A DNA stretch of 64,000 nt from Phycisphaeraceae bacterium D3-23 (GCA_039555135.1 CP114179.1:1550001-1614000); one strand, 5' to 3'. Counted from the stretch's first letter, positions 11,347-19,801 are shown. Numbers and translations are program-made. Notes: a model not told the origin generated them from the letters alone.

Positions 11347-12162
11347 ATGGGCTACTTCGGCACCGCAACCGTTCTGACCACCGAGCCGGACTGGCAACGG
11401 CTGGATAGCTTGGCAGACCTCAAGAGCATTCGCGGGTTCCGCCACAAGACACAATCGATATGGCTGATCGAAACGGGCTTCCGTGCGGGCAGAAAAACTG
11501 ACTGGCCTTTCATGGAGTATCCATGCAGCAAACCCAAAGTGGCCGCCGACAATACCGATAGCTCGGTTATCGAATCACGAGACGCGATTCAGAAAATCAT
11601 TTCGGGTGCCCGTGACGCTTTTGATTCTATCGACATCATTTATCTAGACATTGCCATCCGGCTGGCAGCCGCTTTGGACCAGACTGTCTTCACGTTTGCC
11701 GCAGATGATGAATCAACCGACCTCGCTTGCCAGGTCGGGCCGGACAGTATTGACCTCTTCGCGAGCAGATCGCTTGCTTGCCTGTATGTGTTCAAAAACG
11801 GCGAGCATCAAGTTTCTCTTTATCCCTACGAAGAAGAACCTGACGAGACGTCACACCTCGAAGACATCAAAGCAAAACTCCACGAGACAAGCCCTAGGGC
11901 GGAGGCCGAGATTGTAGAGGTCAATGAAGGGTCCACACAGTTTTATCACTGTGCCCACACATACTGGCCCAAAGAAGGCGGCAACCCTGAGACGATGCTA
12001 CAAATCGGTACTTGGGATCCTTTCATGAACCTGCGAGATGACTACGAAGAGGTCTATGAAAAACTCTTTGTAGATCGCAAGCCGCTACCTTCACAAGAAA
12101 AACAACCCCATCCAGATCCTGCGGCTACATCACAAGTCAAACCGTGGTGGAAGTTCTGGTAA
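11347..12162 (+). CDS. hypothetical protein ending in PWWKFW
   Basis: I do not recognise this 271-residue protein. It is soluble with no signal peptide or membrane helix, rich in acidic residues, and ends in a Pro-rich tail and WWKFW. Its codon use is clearly more AT-rich than its neighbours (many AAA, GAT, TTT, TCT codons), which suggests recent acquisition. It starts 40 bases after the ATPase stop codon but need not share its function. A short hairpin with a T-run follows the stop codon. An immunity-type or SMI1-like protein would fit the size and charge, but no diagnostic motif was seen. Confidence 0.6.
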   Translation: MGYFGTATVLTTEPDWQRLDSLADLKSIRGFRHKTQSIWLIETGFRAGRKTDWPFMEYPCSKPKVAADNTDSSVIESRDAIQKIISGARDAFDSIDIIYLDIAIRLAAALDQTVFTFAADDESTDLACQVGPDSIDLFASRSLACLYVFKNGEHQVSLYPYEEEPDETSHLEDIKAKLHETSPRAEAEIVEVNEGSTQFYHCAHTYWPKEGGNPETMLQIGTWDPFMNLRDDYEEVYEKLFVDRKPLPSQEKQPHPDPAATSQVKPWWKFW

Positions 12163-12178
12163 GCCGAGTTTCAATCGC

Positions 12179-12206
12179 ACACAGCTTGCGCTGTGTACCA
12201 CCTTTT
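12179..12206 (+). terminator. short hairpin with T-run after the PWWKFW gene
   Basis: ACACAGC pairs with GCTGTGT around a TTGC loop, and CTTTTT follows six bases later. The 7-bp stem shares its sequence with the cores of the GTGCCACACAACTG repeats nearby, so it may be a remnant of that family used as a terminator. Confidence 0.4.
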
Positions 12207-12242
12207 TCACTCCCCTTTCCCCTCACCGAAGGAGCACCGCTC

Positions 12243-12620
12243 ATGCCTAACCCGTTTTGCCACATCGAACTGAACACGACCGACCTGGACAAGGCCAAGT
12301 CGTTCTACGGCGACCTGTTTGACTGGAAGCTGCAGGACATGCCGATGCCCGGCGGGACATACACACTCATCGACGCCGGGTCGGGCGACGGGCCGGGCTG
12401 TGGCGGCGGGATGATGAGCCATCCCGTGGAGGGCGTGCCGTCGCACTGGATGTCGTACATCCAGTGCGACGACCTGGACGCGACGGTGAAGAAGGCCGAG
12501 TCGCTGGGCGGGAAGGTGGTCGTCCCGCGCATGGAGGTGCCGGAGATGGGCTGGTTTGCGGTCCTCCAGGGCCCGACCGGCGAGCACTTCGCGGTGTGGG
12601 AGAATGCGAAGAAGGGTTGA
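12243..12620 (+). CDS. VOC-superfamily (glyoxalase/bleomycin-resistance fold) protein
   Basis: The 125-residue product has one pair of beta-alpha-beta-beta-beta modules typical of the vicinal oxygen chelate fold: FCHIELNTTDLDKAKSFYG at the start and SYIQCDDLDATVKKAESLGGK in the second module, ending with DPxG-like GPTGEHFAVWE. Metal-ligand-type residues (His near 7, Glu near 120) are present. The subgroup resembles small VOC proteins that bind small molecules; the substrate is not predictable. ATG 12243 was chosen over upstream in-frame codons because GAAGGAGC lies about eight bases before it. The gene is followed by a GTGCCACACAACTG repeat and then a strong terminator. Confidence 0.88.
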   Translation: MPNPFCHIELNTTDLDKAKSFYGDLFDWKLQDMPMPGGTYTLIDAGSGDGPGCGGGMMSHPVEGVPSHWMSYIQCDDLDATVKKAESLGGKVVVPRMEVPEMGWFAVLQGPTGEHFAVWENAKKG

Positions 12621-12635
12621 TCGGCCCGGACGCGC

Positions 12636-12736
12636 GGGTGCCACACAACTCGCCGAGGGCGTGCTGTGTGCTCCGCGTATCTCGCGATGCAAGTCGTTCT
12701 GCACACAGCAGCCCTTCGGGCAGTTGTGTGGCACCC
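12636..12736. repeat. GTGCCACACAACTG inverted-repeat element, copy 1
   Basis: Left arm GGGTGCCACACAACTCGCC and right arm GGGCAGTTGTGTGGCACCC are inverted copies about 100 bases apart from end to end. Each arm also contains a smaller imperfect palindrome (CACACA...TGTGTG). Other copies are at 35819, 42570 and 59829, always between genes. Confidence 0.9.
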
Positions 12737-12758
12737 GGACTGGATACATCCCGACACG

Positions 12759-12800
12759 ACAACACCCCGCGCGGCTGCGCGGGGTGTTGTGTTTCTTTTT
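12759..12800 (+). terminator. strong intrinsic terminator
   Basis: A perfect 14-bp stem (ACAACACCCCGCGC / GCGCGGGGTGTTGT) with a GGCT loop is followed by GTTTCTTTTT. It closes the VOC transcription unit and faces the convergent YegP-like gene. Confidence 0.9.
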
Positions 12801-12817
12801 GATTGATGGAGTTGGGT

Positions 12818-13156
12818 CTACTCGGTCTTATCCTTGAGCTCCGCGTCGGCGGCGTTCTTCTTGACCGACTCGATGCCGTTGTCGCGTGCGGCTTCGGACT
12901 TGTACATCTCGCTCTTGCCGATGTTTTGGCCGTTGCCCGCGGTGAGGGAGAAGAACGGCGAGTCGTCCTTGGCGGTCTTGCGCTCGAAGCGTTCGTCGAG
13001 CACGCCGTTGATCCGGCACGACTCGATACCGTTCATCGCGCCCCCCTTGTCGGCGTACATCTGGCTGGTGAGGATGACCTCGTGGTTGCCGGCCTTGAGG
13101 TTGAAGTAATACTTGCCGGTACTCTCCGATTTTTCGAGGACGTAGCTGCCTGCCAT
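12818..13156 (-). CDS. YegP-like protein with two DUF1508 repeats
   Basis: The protein is 112 residues and holds two tandem copies of the UPF0339/DUF1508 unit. Repeat 1 is GKYYFNLKAGNHEVILTSQMYADK and repeat 2 is SPFFSLTAGNGQNIGKSEMYKSEA; each has the N-G-x-x-I-x-x-S-E-x-Y pattern followed by NGIES. The function of the family is not established; it folds as a small alpha/beta repeat protein. The start at MAGSYVLEKSES is supported by AGGAAGG about eight bases upstream. The C terminus is charged (AADAELKDKTE). It is transcribed alone, towards the VOC gene. Confidence 0.85.
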   Translation of the reverse strand: MAGSYVLEKSESTGKYYFNLKAGNHEVILTSQMYADKGGAMNGIESCRINGVLDERFERKTAKDDSPFFSLTAGNGQNIGKSEMYKSEAARDNGIESVKKNAADAELKDKTE

Positions 13157-13278
13157 GGTGGACCTTCCTGATCGAATAGGGTTCAAGATCGCCGCGACGC
13201 ACAGCCCCCGGTAGCGGCCCATCAAGATTACGCGGGATCGGGGACGATCACAAGTGGACCGGACCCCCGCTGAAAACA

Positions 13279-14331
13279 TCACTCACGCCGGAGCACCGCC
13301 CACACCGGGTCGTGGTCGGAGGGGTTGCGGCCGTCGACCTGGACGCGGTCGATGCCGGCCTCTTCGACGATGACGTTGGGCGTCACCAGGACCCAGTCGA
13401 TGCGTGCGCCGTTGGTTCGGCTGCGGAAGCCATTGAATGTACCTTCGCCCGATCCGGGTTCGAGCGGGGCGCGCTGCGCCGCGACGAGGTAGCTGTCGAA
13501 CAGGCGCGGCCCGCCATCGCTGCCCATCAGGGCGTTGTAGGGCGGGCTGTCGATCGCGCTGTTGAAGTCGCCCATGAGGACGGCGGGAAGATCGCCGCCG
13601 ATTGCTTCGCGTTTGGCTTCGATAAAACGCGCAAGCAGCTTGGCCGACTCGGTGCGGGCGGTGCTTCCACGGTGGTCGAAGTGGGTGTTGACGACGAGCC
13701 AGTCGTGCTGGGTTTCGTGGTCGTGCAGGACGAGCCAGGTCGCCATGCGGGTGATGGCGGCGTCCCACCCGACGCTGCCGGGGACGTCGGGTGTGTCGCT
13801 GAGCCAGACGTGGCCGTGGTCAATGAGGTCGAAGCGGTCGGTTCGATAAAGTACCGCCGTCATCTCGCCCTCGGTGTCGCCATCATCACGCCCCACGCCG
13901 ATCATGCTGTAGCCGCTGAGTTCGTTGAGGAGGTACTGCGCCTGGTGGTCGTAGGCCTCTTGGATACCGAAGACATCGGGATCGAGCCGGGCGAGGGTCT
14001 GCACGACGCGGTGTCTGCGGCTGCCCCAATAGTCGGGGCCGTCGCTGCGGTTGGGGTAGCGGATGTTGAAGGATACGATTTTCAGTGTGTTGTCAGCACT
14101 CACATCCATCCCAGGCCCCGCGGGGGTTGGCGTCGTCGGTGCTGCAGCGGCGGCGTTGTTTTGACGGGGTGTCGTGCAACCGGTGATGGCGATGATGCAA
14201 GCGAGGAACAAGAGGACAAGCTGGGCGGCGAGCATCGTGGGCAATGCGCGGGCGATCTGCGGATTCGCTGCGCTCATCGCACGGCTTGGGACGCGTCCAT
14301 CCATTCGCTTGTTGGCGTCTAAAAATCTCAT
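13279..14331 (-). CDS. endonuclease/exonuclease/phosphatase-family lipoprotein
   Basis: The catalytic fold is marked by FNIRYPN, the metal-binding Glu in GIQEAYD, NTHFDHRG, GDFNSAID, IDWVLVTP and the terminal SDHDPVWA. Family members hydrolyse phosphodiesters in nucleic acids, phospholipids or phosphoinositides, and the substrate cannot be told here. The N terminus has a hydrophobic stretch ending in a lipobox (AITGC), so the enzyme is probably anchored outside the cytoplasm, which argues against a housekeeping DNA repair role. The longest start overlaps the preceding DJ-1/PfpI gene by ATGA, consistent with coupling. A shorter start at MSAANPQ would also retain the signal peptide. Confidence 0.88.
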   Translation of the reverse strand: MRFLDANKRMDGRVPSRAMSAANPQIARALPTMLAAQLVLLFLACIIAITGCTTPRQNNAAAAAPTTPTPAGPGMDVSADNTLKIVSFNIRYPNRSDGPDYWGSRRHRVVQTLARLDPDVFGIQEAYDHQAQYLLNELSGYSMIGVGRDDGDTEGEMTAVLYRTDRFDLIDHGHVWLSDTPDVPGSVGWDAAITRMATWLVLHDHETQHDWLVVNTHFDHRGSTARTESAKLLARFIEAKREAIGGDLPAVLMGDFNSAIDSPPYNALMGSDGGPRLFDSYLVAAQRAPLEPGSGEGTFNGFRSRTNGARIDWVLVTPNVIVEEAGIDRVQVDGRNPSDHDPVWAVLRRE

Positions 14332-14858
14332 TGCTTGGCTAAAACCTCGATCATCGCTTTGCAGAACGCGGGGCAGTCGTCGGGCTTTCTTGCGCTGACG
14401 TGGTGGCGGTCGACGACGGTTTCTTCGTCGACCCAGGCGCTGACGCCGGCGTTGACCAGGTCATCCGTGAGCCCGGGCGTGCTCGTGTAGCGGTAGCCCT
14501 TCACGACATCGGCGGAGATATTGATCCAGGCGCCGTGGCAGATCGAGCCGAGCATCTTGCCCTGTGTGTGGATGTCGGCGGTGAGGCGCTTGACCTCGTC
14601 GTAGCGCCGCAGCTTGTCGGGCATCCACCCGCCGGGCACGACGAGGCCGTCAAAATCCTTGGCGTCGAGGTCGGCGAGCCGGGCCTCGCTCACCTGCGGG
14701 TAGCCGTGCTTCCCCTTGTGCGTGACACCTTTTTCGAGCCCGGCCACGACGACACCGCAGCCCGCCTCGCGTAGCCGGTACTTGGGATACTGCAGCTCCA
14801 TGTCCTCGTAGTCGTCGCCCAGAAAAATCAGGATACGTTTCCCGCTGACGTCCGGCAT
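14328..14858 (-). CDS. DJ-1/PfpI-family protein
   Basis: The protein is 176 residues, the usual size of the PfpI/YhbO group. It shows KRILIFLGDDYEDMEL at the start, GLVVPGG in the middle and the nucleophile elbow SICHGAW with the reactive cysteine; a histidine follows it directly. An acidic residue of the usual triad is seen in GDDYED. Family members act as glyoxalases, deglycases or proteases under stress; which applies is unclear. The start at MPDVSGK is the natural beginning of the first strand. It overlaps the downstream exo/endonuclease lipoprotein gene and diverges from the GHL10-like gene 37 bases away, so a shared promoter region is likely. Confidence 0.9.
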   Translation of the reverse strand: MPDVSGKRILIFLGDDYEDMELQYPKYRLREAGCGVVVAGLEKGVTHKGKHGYPQVSEARLADLDAKDFDGLVVPGGWMPDKLRRYDEVKRLTADIHTQGKMLGSICHGAWINISADVVKGYRYTSTPGLTDDLVNAGVSAWVDEETVVDRHHVSARKPDDCPAFCKAMIEVLAKQ

Positions 14859-14895
14859 GGCCACCTCACTTTGACGATATAGTGCGTTCAATCCA

Positions 14896-16503
14896 ATGCA
14901 AACTACACACACCAGCATACCGGCAAACCCCGACCGCGCCACGGCCCCGCGCGCGGTCGGCGTGCTTCTCACGCTCGCGCTCATCCTCTTGGCGATGCCC
15001 GGCTGCAGGTCGGGTACCGCCGTCGAGCCGCACGGGCCCGACCCGACGCGCGCGGCCGAGCTCCCGCCGATCCCACGCGAGTTCCGCGGCGTATGGGTCG
15101 CGTCGGTCGCCAACATCGACTGGCCCAGCGCGCCGGGGCTGACGCCCGACCAGCAGCGCGACGAGCTGACGTTCCTTCTCGATATCTGCGTCGAGCTCAA
15201 CCTCAACGCGGTGGTTCTGCAGGTCCGGCCTGCGTGCGATGCGTTTTACCCCTCGCCGATCGAGCCGTGGAGCATGTACCTCACCGGCACGGAAGGCGAA
15301 GCGCCCGAGCCGACCTACGACCCGCTGCACTTCGCCGTGGCCGAGGCCCATGCGCGCGGGATCGAGCTGCACGCCTGGTTCAATCCGTTCCGTGCGGGGC
15401 ACGCCACCTTCCGCGGCGAGCACGCCGACAACCACATCTCCAACACCCACCCGGAGCTCGTGCGTACCTACGGCCGACAACTCTGGCTTGACCCCGGCGA
15501 CGCCGCAGCGCGGGCGCACTCGCTCAATGTGATCCGCGATGTCGTCGAACGCTACGACATCGACGGCGTCCACCTCGACGATTATTTCTACCCCTACCCC
15601 GTCAACGGCGAGGACGGCGGCGAGGTCGGCTTCCCCGACGACACGACGTACAAGCAGTACCAAGACGCAGGCGGCACACTGGCGCGCGACGACTGGCGGC
15701 GCGACAATGTCAACACCTTTGTGCGCGACATGTACGCGGCGGTGAAAGAACTCAAGCCCCACGTACAGGTCGGCATCAGCCCGTTCGGCATCTATCGGCC
15801 CGGCCACCCGTCATACATCAAGGGCTTCGACCAGTACGAACGGATCTACGCCGATGCGAAGCACTGGCTCGACGCGGGCTGGTGCGACTACTTCGTGCCC
15901 CAACTTTACTGGGCGATCGACAAACCCGACCAGTCGTTCACCGGACTGCTGCGCTGGTGGCACGCCAACAACACCGGCGGCCGACACATCTACCCCGGGC
16001 TGTACACCAGCCGGACCGAAGACGGCAGCGCCCGCGCCTTCCGCGCGACCGAGGTGCCCTTCCAGGTCGAGTGGTCGCGCATCCTCGCCGATGAGGCGGG
16101 CGTCGCCCCGGGGCATGTCCACTTCTCGATGCGGGCGCTGCTGCAGAACCGAGCCGGGCTCTCGGACACGCTCGACGCGACGCACTATGCCCGCCCCGCG
16201 CTGACGCCCGCCAGCCCCTGGCTGACCGACGCCCGGCCCGACCCGCCCCAGCCCAGCTCGGGCTACACCTTGGAATCGGGCCTGCTGGTCGTATCGGTGT
16301 CGCCCGGCTCACTCGCCGACGCGCGTGCCTGGGTCGTGCAGGTGCAACAAGGCGGGACGTGGACCTACGACGTCTTCCCGACCGGCGAAGCGCGGGTCGC
16401 GATGCCCATCGAGGACGAAGGCGCGGTCGAACGCGTCGTCGTGTGGTCCGTCGATCGCGCGGGCGTGGGCAGCGCGGTCGTGGATGTGCCGGCGACAGAG
16501 TGA
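14896..16503 (+). CDS. glycosyl-hydrolase-like (GHL10/DUF187) lipoprotein
   Basis: The 535-residue protein begins with a signal peptide and lipobox LLAMPGC. The rest matches the GHL10 TIM-barrel family: REFRGVWVASVANIDWPS, NAVVLQVRPACDAFYPS, ELHAWFNPFRA, the carboxylate-bearing DGVHLDDYFYPYP, and VGISPFGIYRPG, then DYFVPQLYW. A C-terminal beta-sandwich region of ~110 residues follows. Related proteins cleave the glycan of denuded peptidoglycan or other polysaccharides at the cell surface, so a role in wall or capsule turnover is plausible. It is transcribed divergently from the DJ-1/PfpI gene. Confidence 0.92.
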   Translation: MQTTHTSIPANPDRATAPRAVGVLLTLALILLAMPGCRSGTAVEPHGPDPTRAAELPPIPREFRGVWVASVANIDWPSAPGLTPDQQRDELTFLLDICVELNLNAVVLQVRPACDAFYPSPIEPWSMYLTGTEGEAPEPTYDPLHFAVAEAHARGIELHAWFNPFRAGHATFRGEHADNHISNTHPELVRTYGRQLWLDPGDAAARAHSLNVIRDVVERYDIDGVHLDDYFYPYPVNGEDGGEVGFPDDTTYKQYQDAGGTLARDDWRRDNVNTFVRDMYAAVKELKPHVQVGISPFGIYRPGHPSYIKGFDQYERIYADAKHWLDAGWCDYFVPQLYWAIDKPDQSFTGLLRWWHANNTGGRHIYPGLYTSRTEDGSARAFRATEVPFQVEWSRILADEAGVAPGHVHFSMRALLQNRAGLSDTLDATHYARPALTPASPWLTDARPDPPQPSSGYTLESGLLVVSVSPGSLADARAWVVQVQQGGTWTYDVFPTGEARVAMPIEDEGAVERVVVWSVDRAGVGSAVVDVPATE

Positions 16504-16605
16504 GACGCACCCGAGCATAGAAAGTGCTCGATCGTGCCACGGCTGGTCCGCTTCAACTCAGCGGCTGGCTTGCCTTCGTTGGGATAGGTGCCCCGCTTAC
16601 ACCGT

Positions 16606-17031
16606 TCAATTCGGGTCGACCGGGATCACAAACGTCGGCACGTCGTCGTCCTCGTTGTCGCGGGGCTCGACCTTGATCCACTCCTGGATGTCGGGGCCGC
16701 CGACGACCATGTATTCGGCCATCTCGCCGGGCTCGGTCATGCGGACCTCGCGGGCCTGGTAGCCGCGGGCGCGGACGTAGTAGGTGTCGGCGCTCTGGGG
16801 CTTGTCGATCTCGAGCCAGCCGACGGCGTCGGTCGGGTCGGTGGACTTGAGGTAGTAGGTCCCGCCGCGCGCGTCGGTGTAGTCGTAAAGCGTGCGGTGA
16901 TCGATGAGTGCGTTGGGCACAGGCTCGTTGGTGCGCGAATCGACGACGAGGAACGCGGCCGACTTTTTGCAGCCGGTGAGCATGACCAGGAGCACGAGCA
17001 CGGCGAGCGGGAGCTGGGTGAGTTTCAGCAT
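16606..17031 (-). CDS. small lipoprotein with a carboxypeptidase-regulatory-like beta domain
   Basis: The protein is 141 residues. MLKLTQLPLAVLVLLVMLTGC is a lipoprotein signal with lipobox. The mature part (AAFLVVDSRTNEPVPNALI then TYYVRARGYQAREV) resembles the Ig-like/CarboxypepD_reg fold, where a conserved small domain binds other proteins or glycans at the cell surface. No catalytic residues are seen. The start is supported by GGAGAC seven bases upstream of the ATG. It lies convergent to the GHL10-like gene, with an imperfect palindromic sequence around 16525-16565 between them. Confidence 0.65.
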   Translation of the reverse strand: MLKLTQLPLAVLVLLVMLTGCKKSAAFLVVDSRTNEPVPNALIDHRTLYDYTDARGGTYYLKSTDPTDAVGWLEIDKPQSADTYYVRARGYQAREVRMTEPGEMAEYMVVGGPDIQEWIKVEPRDNEDDDVPTFVIPVDPN

Positions 17032-17095
17032 GATGCGTCTCCAGAAAAGGGGAGGGTGAAGCCGACGGCGGCGCGGCCGCATCGGCGAAGAGGGG

Positions 17096-17845
17096 TCAGG
17101 TCGCGTCGGGGTCGTTCCAGGGGTCGTCGCGCCAGGTGCGCTGCGCAGCGGGCGGGCTTTGCGGGTCGACGGGGGCCGGCGTCGCTTGTGGCTGCGTCGC
17201 ATGCGGCGCTGCGGGCGTCGCCGCCTGCGGATTGGTCGTCGGCGTGACGGTCGGGCTAACTGGCACCGGGCTTGCGGCATCGTCGTGGGAGGCCAGCACG
17301 CCTGCGCGAACGTCGCGTCGTTGTTTCGCCTGCTCGAACAGCGCGGTGATGCCGGGCCGAGGCAGCAGGATCATCAGCACCACGGGGTACGCCCACCGCA
17401 ACACCAGCGACGTAACGATCATGACCGCGTTCTCTGTGCCGCTCGGCAGGGGCTCATTCGTCTGCGACGCGAGGGCCGGCGTGAGGTAGCCGTGTGTCAT
17501 CCCCACCGACGCCGCGACGGCGATGACCGCGAGCGCCGCCCAGGCCAGCGACAGCCGTCGGCCCCACGGCCGGGCCATCAACAACCCGACCCCGCCTGCC
17601 GTGAGGAGCCCCGCACCGATGAACCCGGCCAAACTGTTGGCGATCCAGTAGCCGCGGTACACCGGCGACTCAAGGGCGCTGTAGATCGCCCGGACCGGGT
17701 CCATATCGATCGGCATCGGCTGGTTGTCGAAATAGCTCAGCGGCATCGCCACATACATCAACGCGCCCAGCGAAGCGACCACCCACCCCACTGCGAACAG
17801 CAGGTTGATGACGCCGAACACGATCAATACGCGGGGCCGATCCAT
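17096..17845 (-). CDS. four-helix membrane protein with Pro/Ala-rich tail
   Basis: This 249-residue protein has about four membrane helices: VLIVFGVINLLFAVGWVVAS, SLAGFIGAGLLTAGGVGLLM, LSLAWAALAVIAVAASVGM and AYPVVLMILLP. It ends in a ~75-residue Pro/Ala/Thr-rich cytoplasmic or periplasmic tail. No catalytic motif is visible. The next gene upstream (17898-18521) encodes a clear paralogue, so the pair arose by duplication. The start was set at MDRPRVL because AGGA lies eight bases upstream; an ATG nine bases earlier has no such site. Function unknown. Confidence 0.65.
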   Translation of the reverse strand: MDRPRVLIVFGVINLLFAVGWVVASLGALMYVAMPLSYFDNQPMPIDMDPVRAIYSALESPVYRGYWIANSLAGFIGAGLLTAGGVGLLMARPWGRRLSLAWAALAVIAVAASVGMTHGYLTPALASQTNEPLPSGTENAVMIVTSLVLRWAYPVVLMILLPRPGITALFEQAKQRRDVRAGVLASHDDAASPVPVSPTVTPTTNPQAATPAAPHATQPQATPAPVDPQSPPAAQRTWRDDPWNDPDAT

Positions 17846-17897
17846 GCCAAGCATCCTACCACGCGGCCACCGGGCGATGGTGCAGCGCCCGCCCCGC

Positions 17898-18521
17898 CTA
17901 CCACGGCGAGTCCGCCGGCGGTGTCGGGTCTTGCGGCGCCTGGCCATACGGCGGCATCTCCCGGCCGTAGCCGTCCGCGCCGCCGCCCGCCGTCGCCGCG
18001 AGGTAGTCGCGTACCGCCTTGCGGTTGTTCAGGATCAGGAAGATCGTCTGGTAGACCGTCGCGAACAACACCCCCATGACCAAAGCCGACACCACCATCA
18101 GCCCCTCCATCCCCTGCATCGACGGCGTGGACTGCCCGCTCATGCCCGGCTGGCTCTGCATCCACTGGTCCATCGCGTCCATCGTTCTGGGCTGGACGTA
18201 AAACGCATTCACCATCGCAAGCCCGATACCGAACACGATCGAGAACACCGCCCAGACATTGCCAAGCGTACGACCCCAGGCCTTCCCCCGCACCAGCCCG
18301 ATCCCCGAGACCCCCATCGCGAGCTTGGAAAACAGACCCACCACGCCCAGCCCAACCACCGCGAGCAGGTAGGTCGAGTCCGAGTACAGGTCTTCCATCA
18401 TCTCCATCCCGGGGATCGGCAGGAACGGCGCAATCACGCCGTAGACCCCGCCGAGCAGGCCCAGCGCTGCGAAGCAGATATTGATAATGCCTAGAACCAT
18501 CATGGAGGTCGGTTTTTGCAT
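17898..18521 (-). CDS. four-helix membrane protein, paralogue of the downstream gene
   Basis: The 207-residue protein has the same plan as its neighbour: a short N terminus then SMMVLGIINICFAALGLLGG, two central helices around LLAVVGLGVVGLFSKLAMG and VWAVFSIVFGIGLAMVN, a Met/Gln/Ser-rich loop (QWMQSQPGMSGQ) and a last helix MVVSALVMGVLFATVYQTIF. Both genes share the pattern GIxNxxFAxxG at the start and a G-K/R-x-W-G-R segment before helix 3. Function unknown. It is divergent from the tRNA-Lys gene, whose promoter lies in the gap between them. Confidence 0.65.
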   Translation of the reverse strand: MQKPTSMMVLGIINICFAALGLLGGVYGVIAPFLPIPGMEMMEDLYSDSTYLLAVVGLGVVGLFSKLAMGVSGIGLVRGKAWGRTLGNVWAVFSIVFGIGLAMVNAFYVQPRTMDAMDQWMQSQPGMSGQSTPSMQGMEGLMVVSALVMGVLFATVYQTIFLILNNRKAVRDYLAATAGGGADGYGREMPPYGQAPQDPTPPADSPW

Positions 18522-18561
18522 CGCACCATCATACCGCCGCGCCCACCGACCCCCAACCCGC

Positions 18562-18589
18562 TTGACACCGCCCGCCCGTTTGCGAGAAT
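18562..18589 (+). promoter_or_regulatory. sigma-70-type promoter of tRNA-Lys
   Basis: TTGACA and GAGAAT are separated by 16 bases. Predicted initiation lies about 20 bases before the mature tRNA 5' end, which suits a short tRNA leader. Confidence 0.65.
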
Positions 18590-18617
18590 ACGCGACGCCC
18601 CGCAGAAAAACCCAACA

Positions 18618-18691
18618 CCCTCCTTAGCTCAGCTGGTTAGAGCATCGGATTCTTAATCCGCAGGTCCCAGGTTCGAATCCTGGAGGGGGGA
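18618..18691 (+). tRNA. tRNA-Lys, anticodon CTT
   Basis: The 74-base cloverleaf folds with a 7-bp acceptor stem (CCCTCCT / AGGGGGG), a D arm closed by GCTC/GAGC, an anticodon loop TTCTTAA (anticodon CTT at 18652-18654), variable loop AGGTC and a T arm CCAGG-TTCGAAT-CCTGG. It reads AAG codons. The 3' CCA is not encoded and must be added afterwards. The first anticodon-stem pair (T27-C43) is a mismatch. It has its own promoter and terminator. Confidence 0.95.
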
Positions 18692-18705
18692 CTTCCCAAA
18701 CACGA

Positions 18706-18733
18706 AACCCACGCTGGATCAGCGTGGGTTTTG
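18706..18733 (+). terminator. intrinsic terminator after tRNA-Lys
   Basis: A 10-bp perfect stem (AACCCACGCT / AGCGTGGGTT) with a GGATC loop is followed by TT then TGCTGTT. It begins 15 bases after the tRNA. Confidence 0.8.
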
Positions 18734-18808
18734 CTGTTGAGCCCTGCCGTGCGAGCCGCTACGCTGGACCGGCACGTATTCCGCCCCACCCTTTAGCCGG
18801 AGGACACC

Positions 18809-19588
18809 ATGCCCCACCGACTCGCCGCCGCCCTGCTCGCGTTGTGCATCGCACTGCCTGCGCTCGCGCAAGACGCGCCAACCTCGCCCGACGCGCAGCG
18901 CATCGCGGCGCTTGAGGAAGAAAACCAGCGCCTGCGCCAGGAGCTCGCGGAGCTCCGCATGGAGCTTGCGAATCTCCGCCGCGCGATGCGTGATACCGAA
19001 GCCAATGGCGAAGGCGAAGACGAAGACGAGGCGATGGAGGGCGACACGGCAGACGGCGCAACCGATGCCGACGCGGAAGCCGGCGGGGTAGGCGAAGCCG
19101 ATGCCGATGCGGACGAGCCGCGCACCTTCGACTCGGCCGACGAAATCTTCCGAACGATCCCCGAGTCGCTCCGCCCGGGCCGCAACGGCTGGGGCATCGT
19201 GCAGCGCGTCGAGGTCATGGCATGGCTCACCGACAACATCCCGGGCAATCACTTCAGCGCACGCCTCGAAGTCCGCGATGTCGATATCCGCTACAGCACG
19301 ACCGCCGAAACCTGGCAGGTCACGGTCGCCTTTGAGAACCAGGACATGCGGTTCATGAGCTGGGGCATGGAACAAAAGGTCGGGTCGGTCACCCTCACCG
19401 GCGACGGCGACTTCGCCGAACGCGCCCGCCGACTCCAGCCCGGCGCACGCGTGCAGGTCACGGGCGAGATCGCCGCGATCGGCTGGGACGTGGCCGTGGT
19501 GCAGGAACACGACGAAGACTGGAAGCCCACCCACTCCACCATCCGACTCCAAGAGGCCGGCGTCCGGTCGCCGCACCTGCGGCAGTAA
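18809..19588 (+). CDS. secreted coiled-coil protein with acidic linker
   Basis: The 259-residue protein has a signal peptide ending near ALPALAQ. A short leucine-zipper-like coiled coil follows (IAALEEENQRLRQELAELR, residues ~31-60), then a very acidic Glu/Asp/Ala/Gly linker (~residues 65-105) and a C-terminal beta-rich domain of ~150 residues (SARLEVRDVDIRYS, WQVTVAFENQDMRF). The C-terminal domain is not recognised; it may be OB-like, given GARVQVTGEIAAIGWD. The layout suggests an oligomeric periplasmic or surface protein. The coding sequence starts 75 bases after the tRNA terminator. Confidence 0.7.
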   Translation: MPHRLAAALLALCIALPALAQDAPTSPDAQRIAALEEENQRLRQELAELRMELANLRRAMRDTEANGEGEDEDEAMEGDTADGATDADAEAGGVGEADADADEPRTFDSADEIFRTIPESLRPGRNGWGIVQRVEVMAWLTDNIPGNHFSARLEVRDVDIRYSTTAETWQVTVAFENQDMRFMSWGMEQKVGSVTLTGDGDFAERARRLQPGARVQVTGEIAAIGWDVAVVQEHDEDWKPTHSTIRLQEAGVRSPHLRQ

Positions 19589-19631
19589 ACCGGCGTGCTT
19601 ATGTCTGGCATACAGCCCTGAAAGACCCTGC

Positions 19632-19736
19632 GTCCACACGTGCCACGATCGATCCGATTTAGCGGTCGGCCGTGCGTTCCTGCGAGAGGCACGGCCGACC
19701 GCTCAAAGCAGCGGATCGATCGTGGCACGTGTGGAC
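19632..19736. repeat. long inverted repeat with nested inner hairpin
   Basis: Outer arms GTCCACACGTGCCACGATCG and its complement bound the element. Inside lies a second perfect inverted pair, AGCGGTCGGCCGTGC (19661-19675) and GCACGGCCGACCGCT (19689-19703). The whole can fold into one long cruciform. A degenerate relative (GATCGTGCCACGGCTGG) occurs near 16525. Confidence 0.85.
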
Positions 19737-19801
19737 CTCAAGTTTTCAATGGGATACGGTTGCCTGGAGCAACTTGCAACATTGTTGTCCGCCTTGTCTT
19801 A

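Noticed and set aside
9240-11348. A 702-codon minus-strand frame opposite ruvC and the ATPase
   Set aside because: Both plus-strand genes have complete catalytic motifs; the antisense product is low-complexity.
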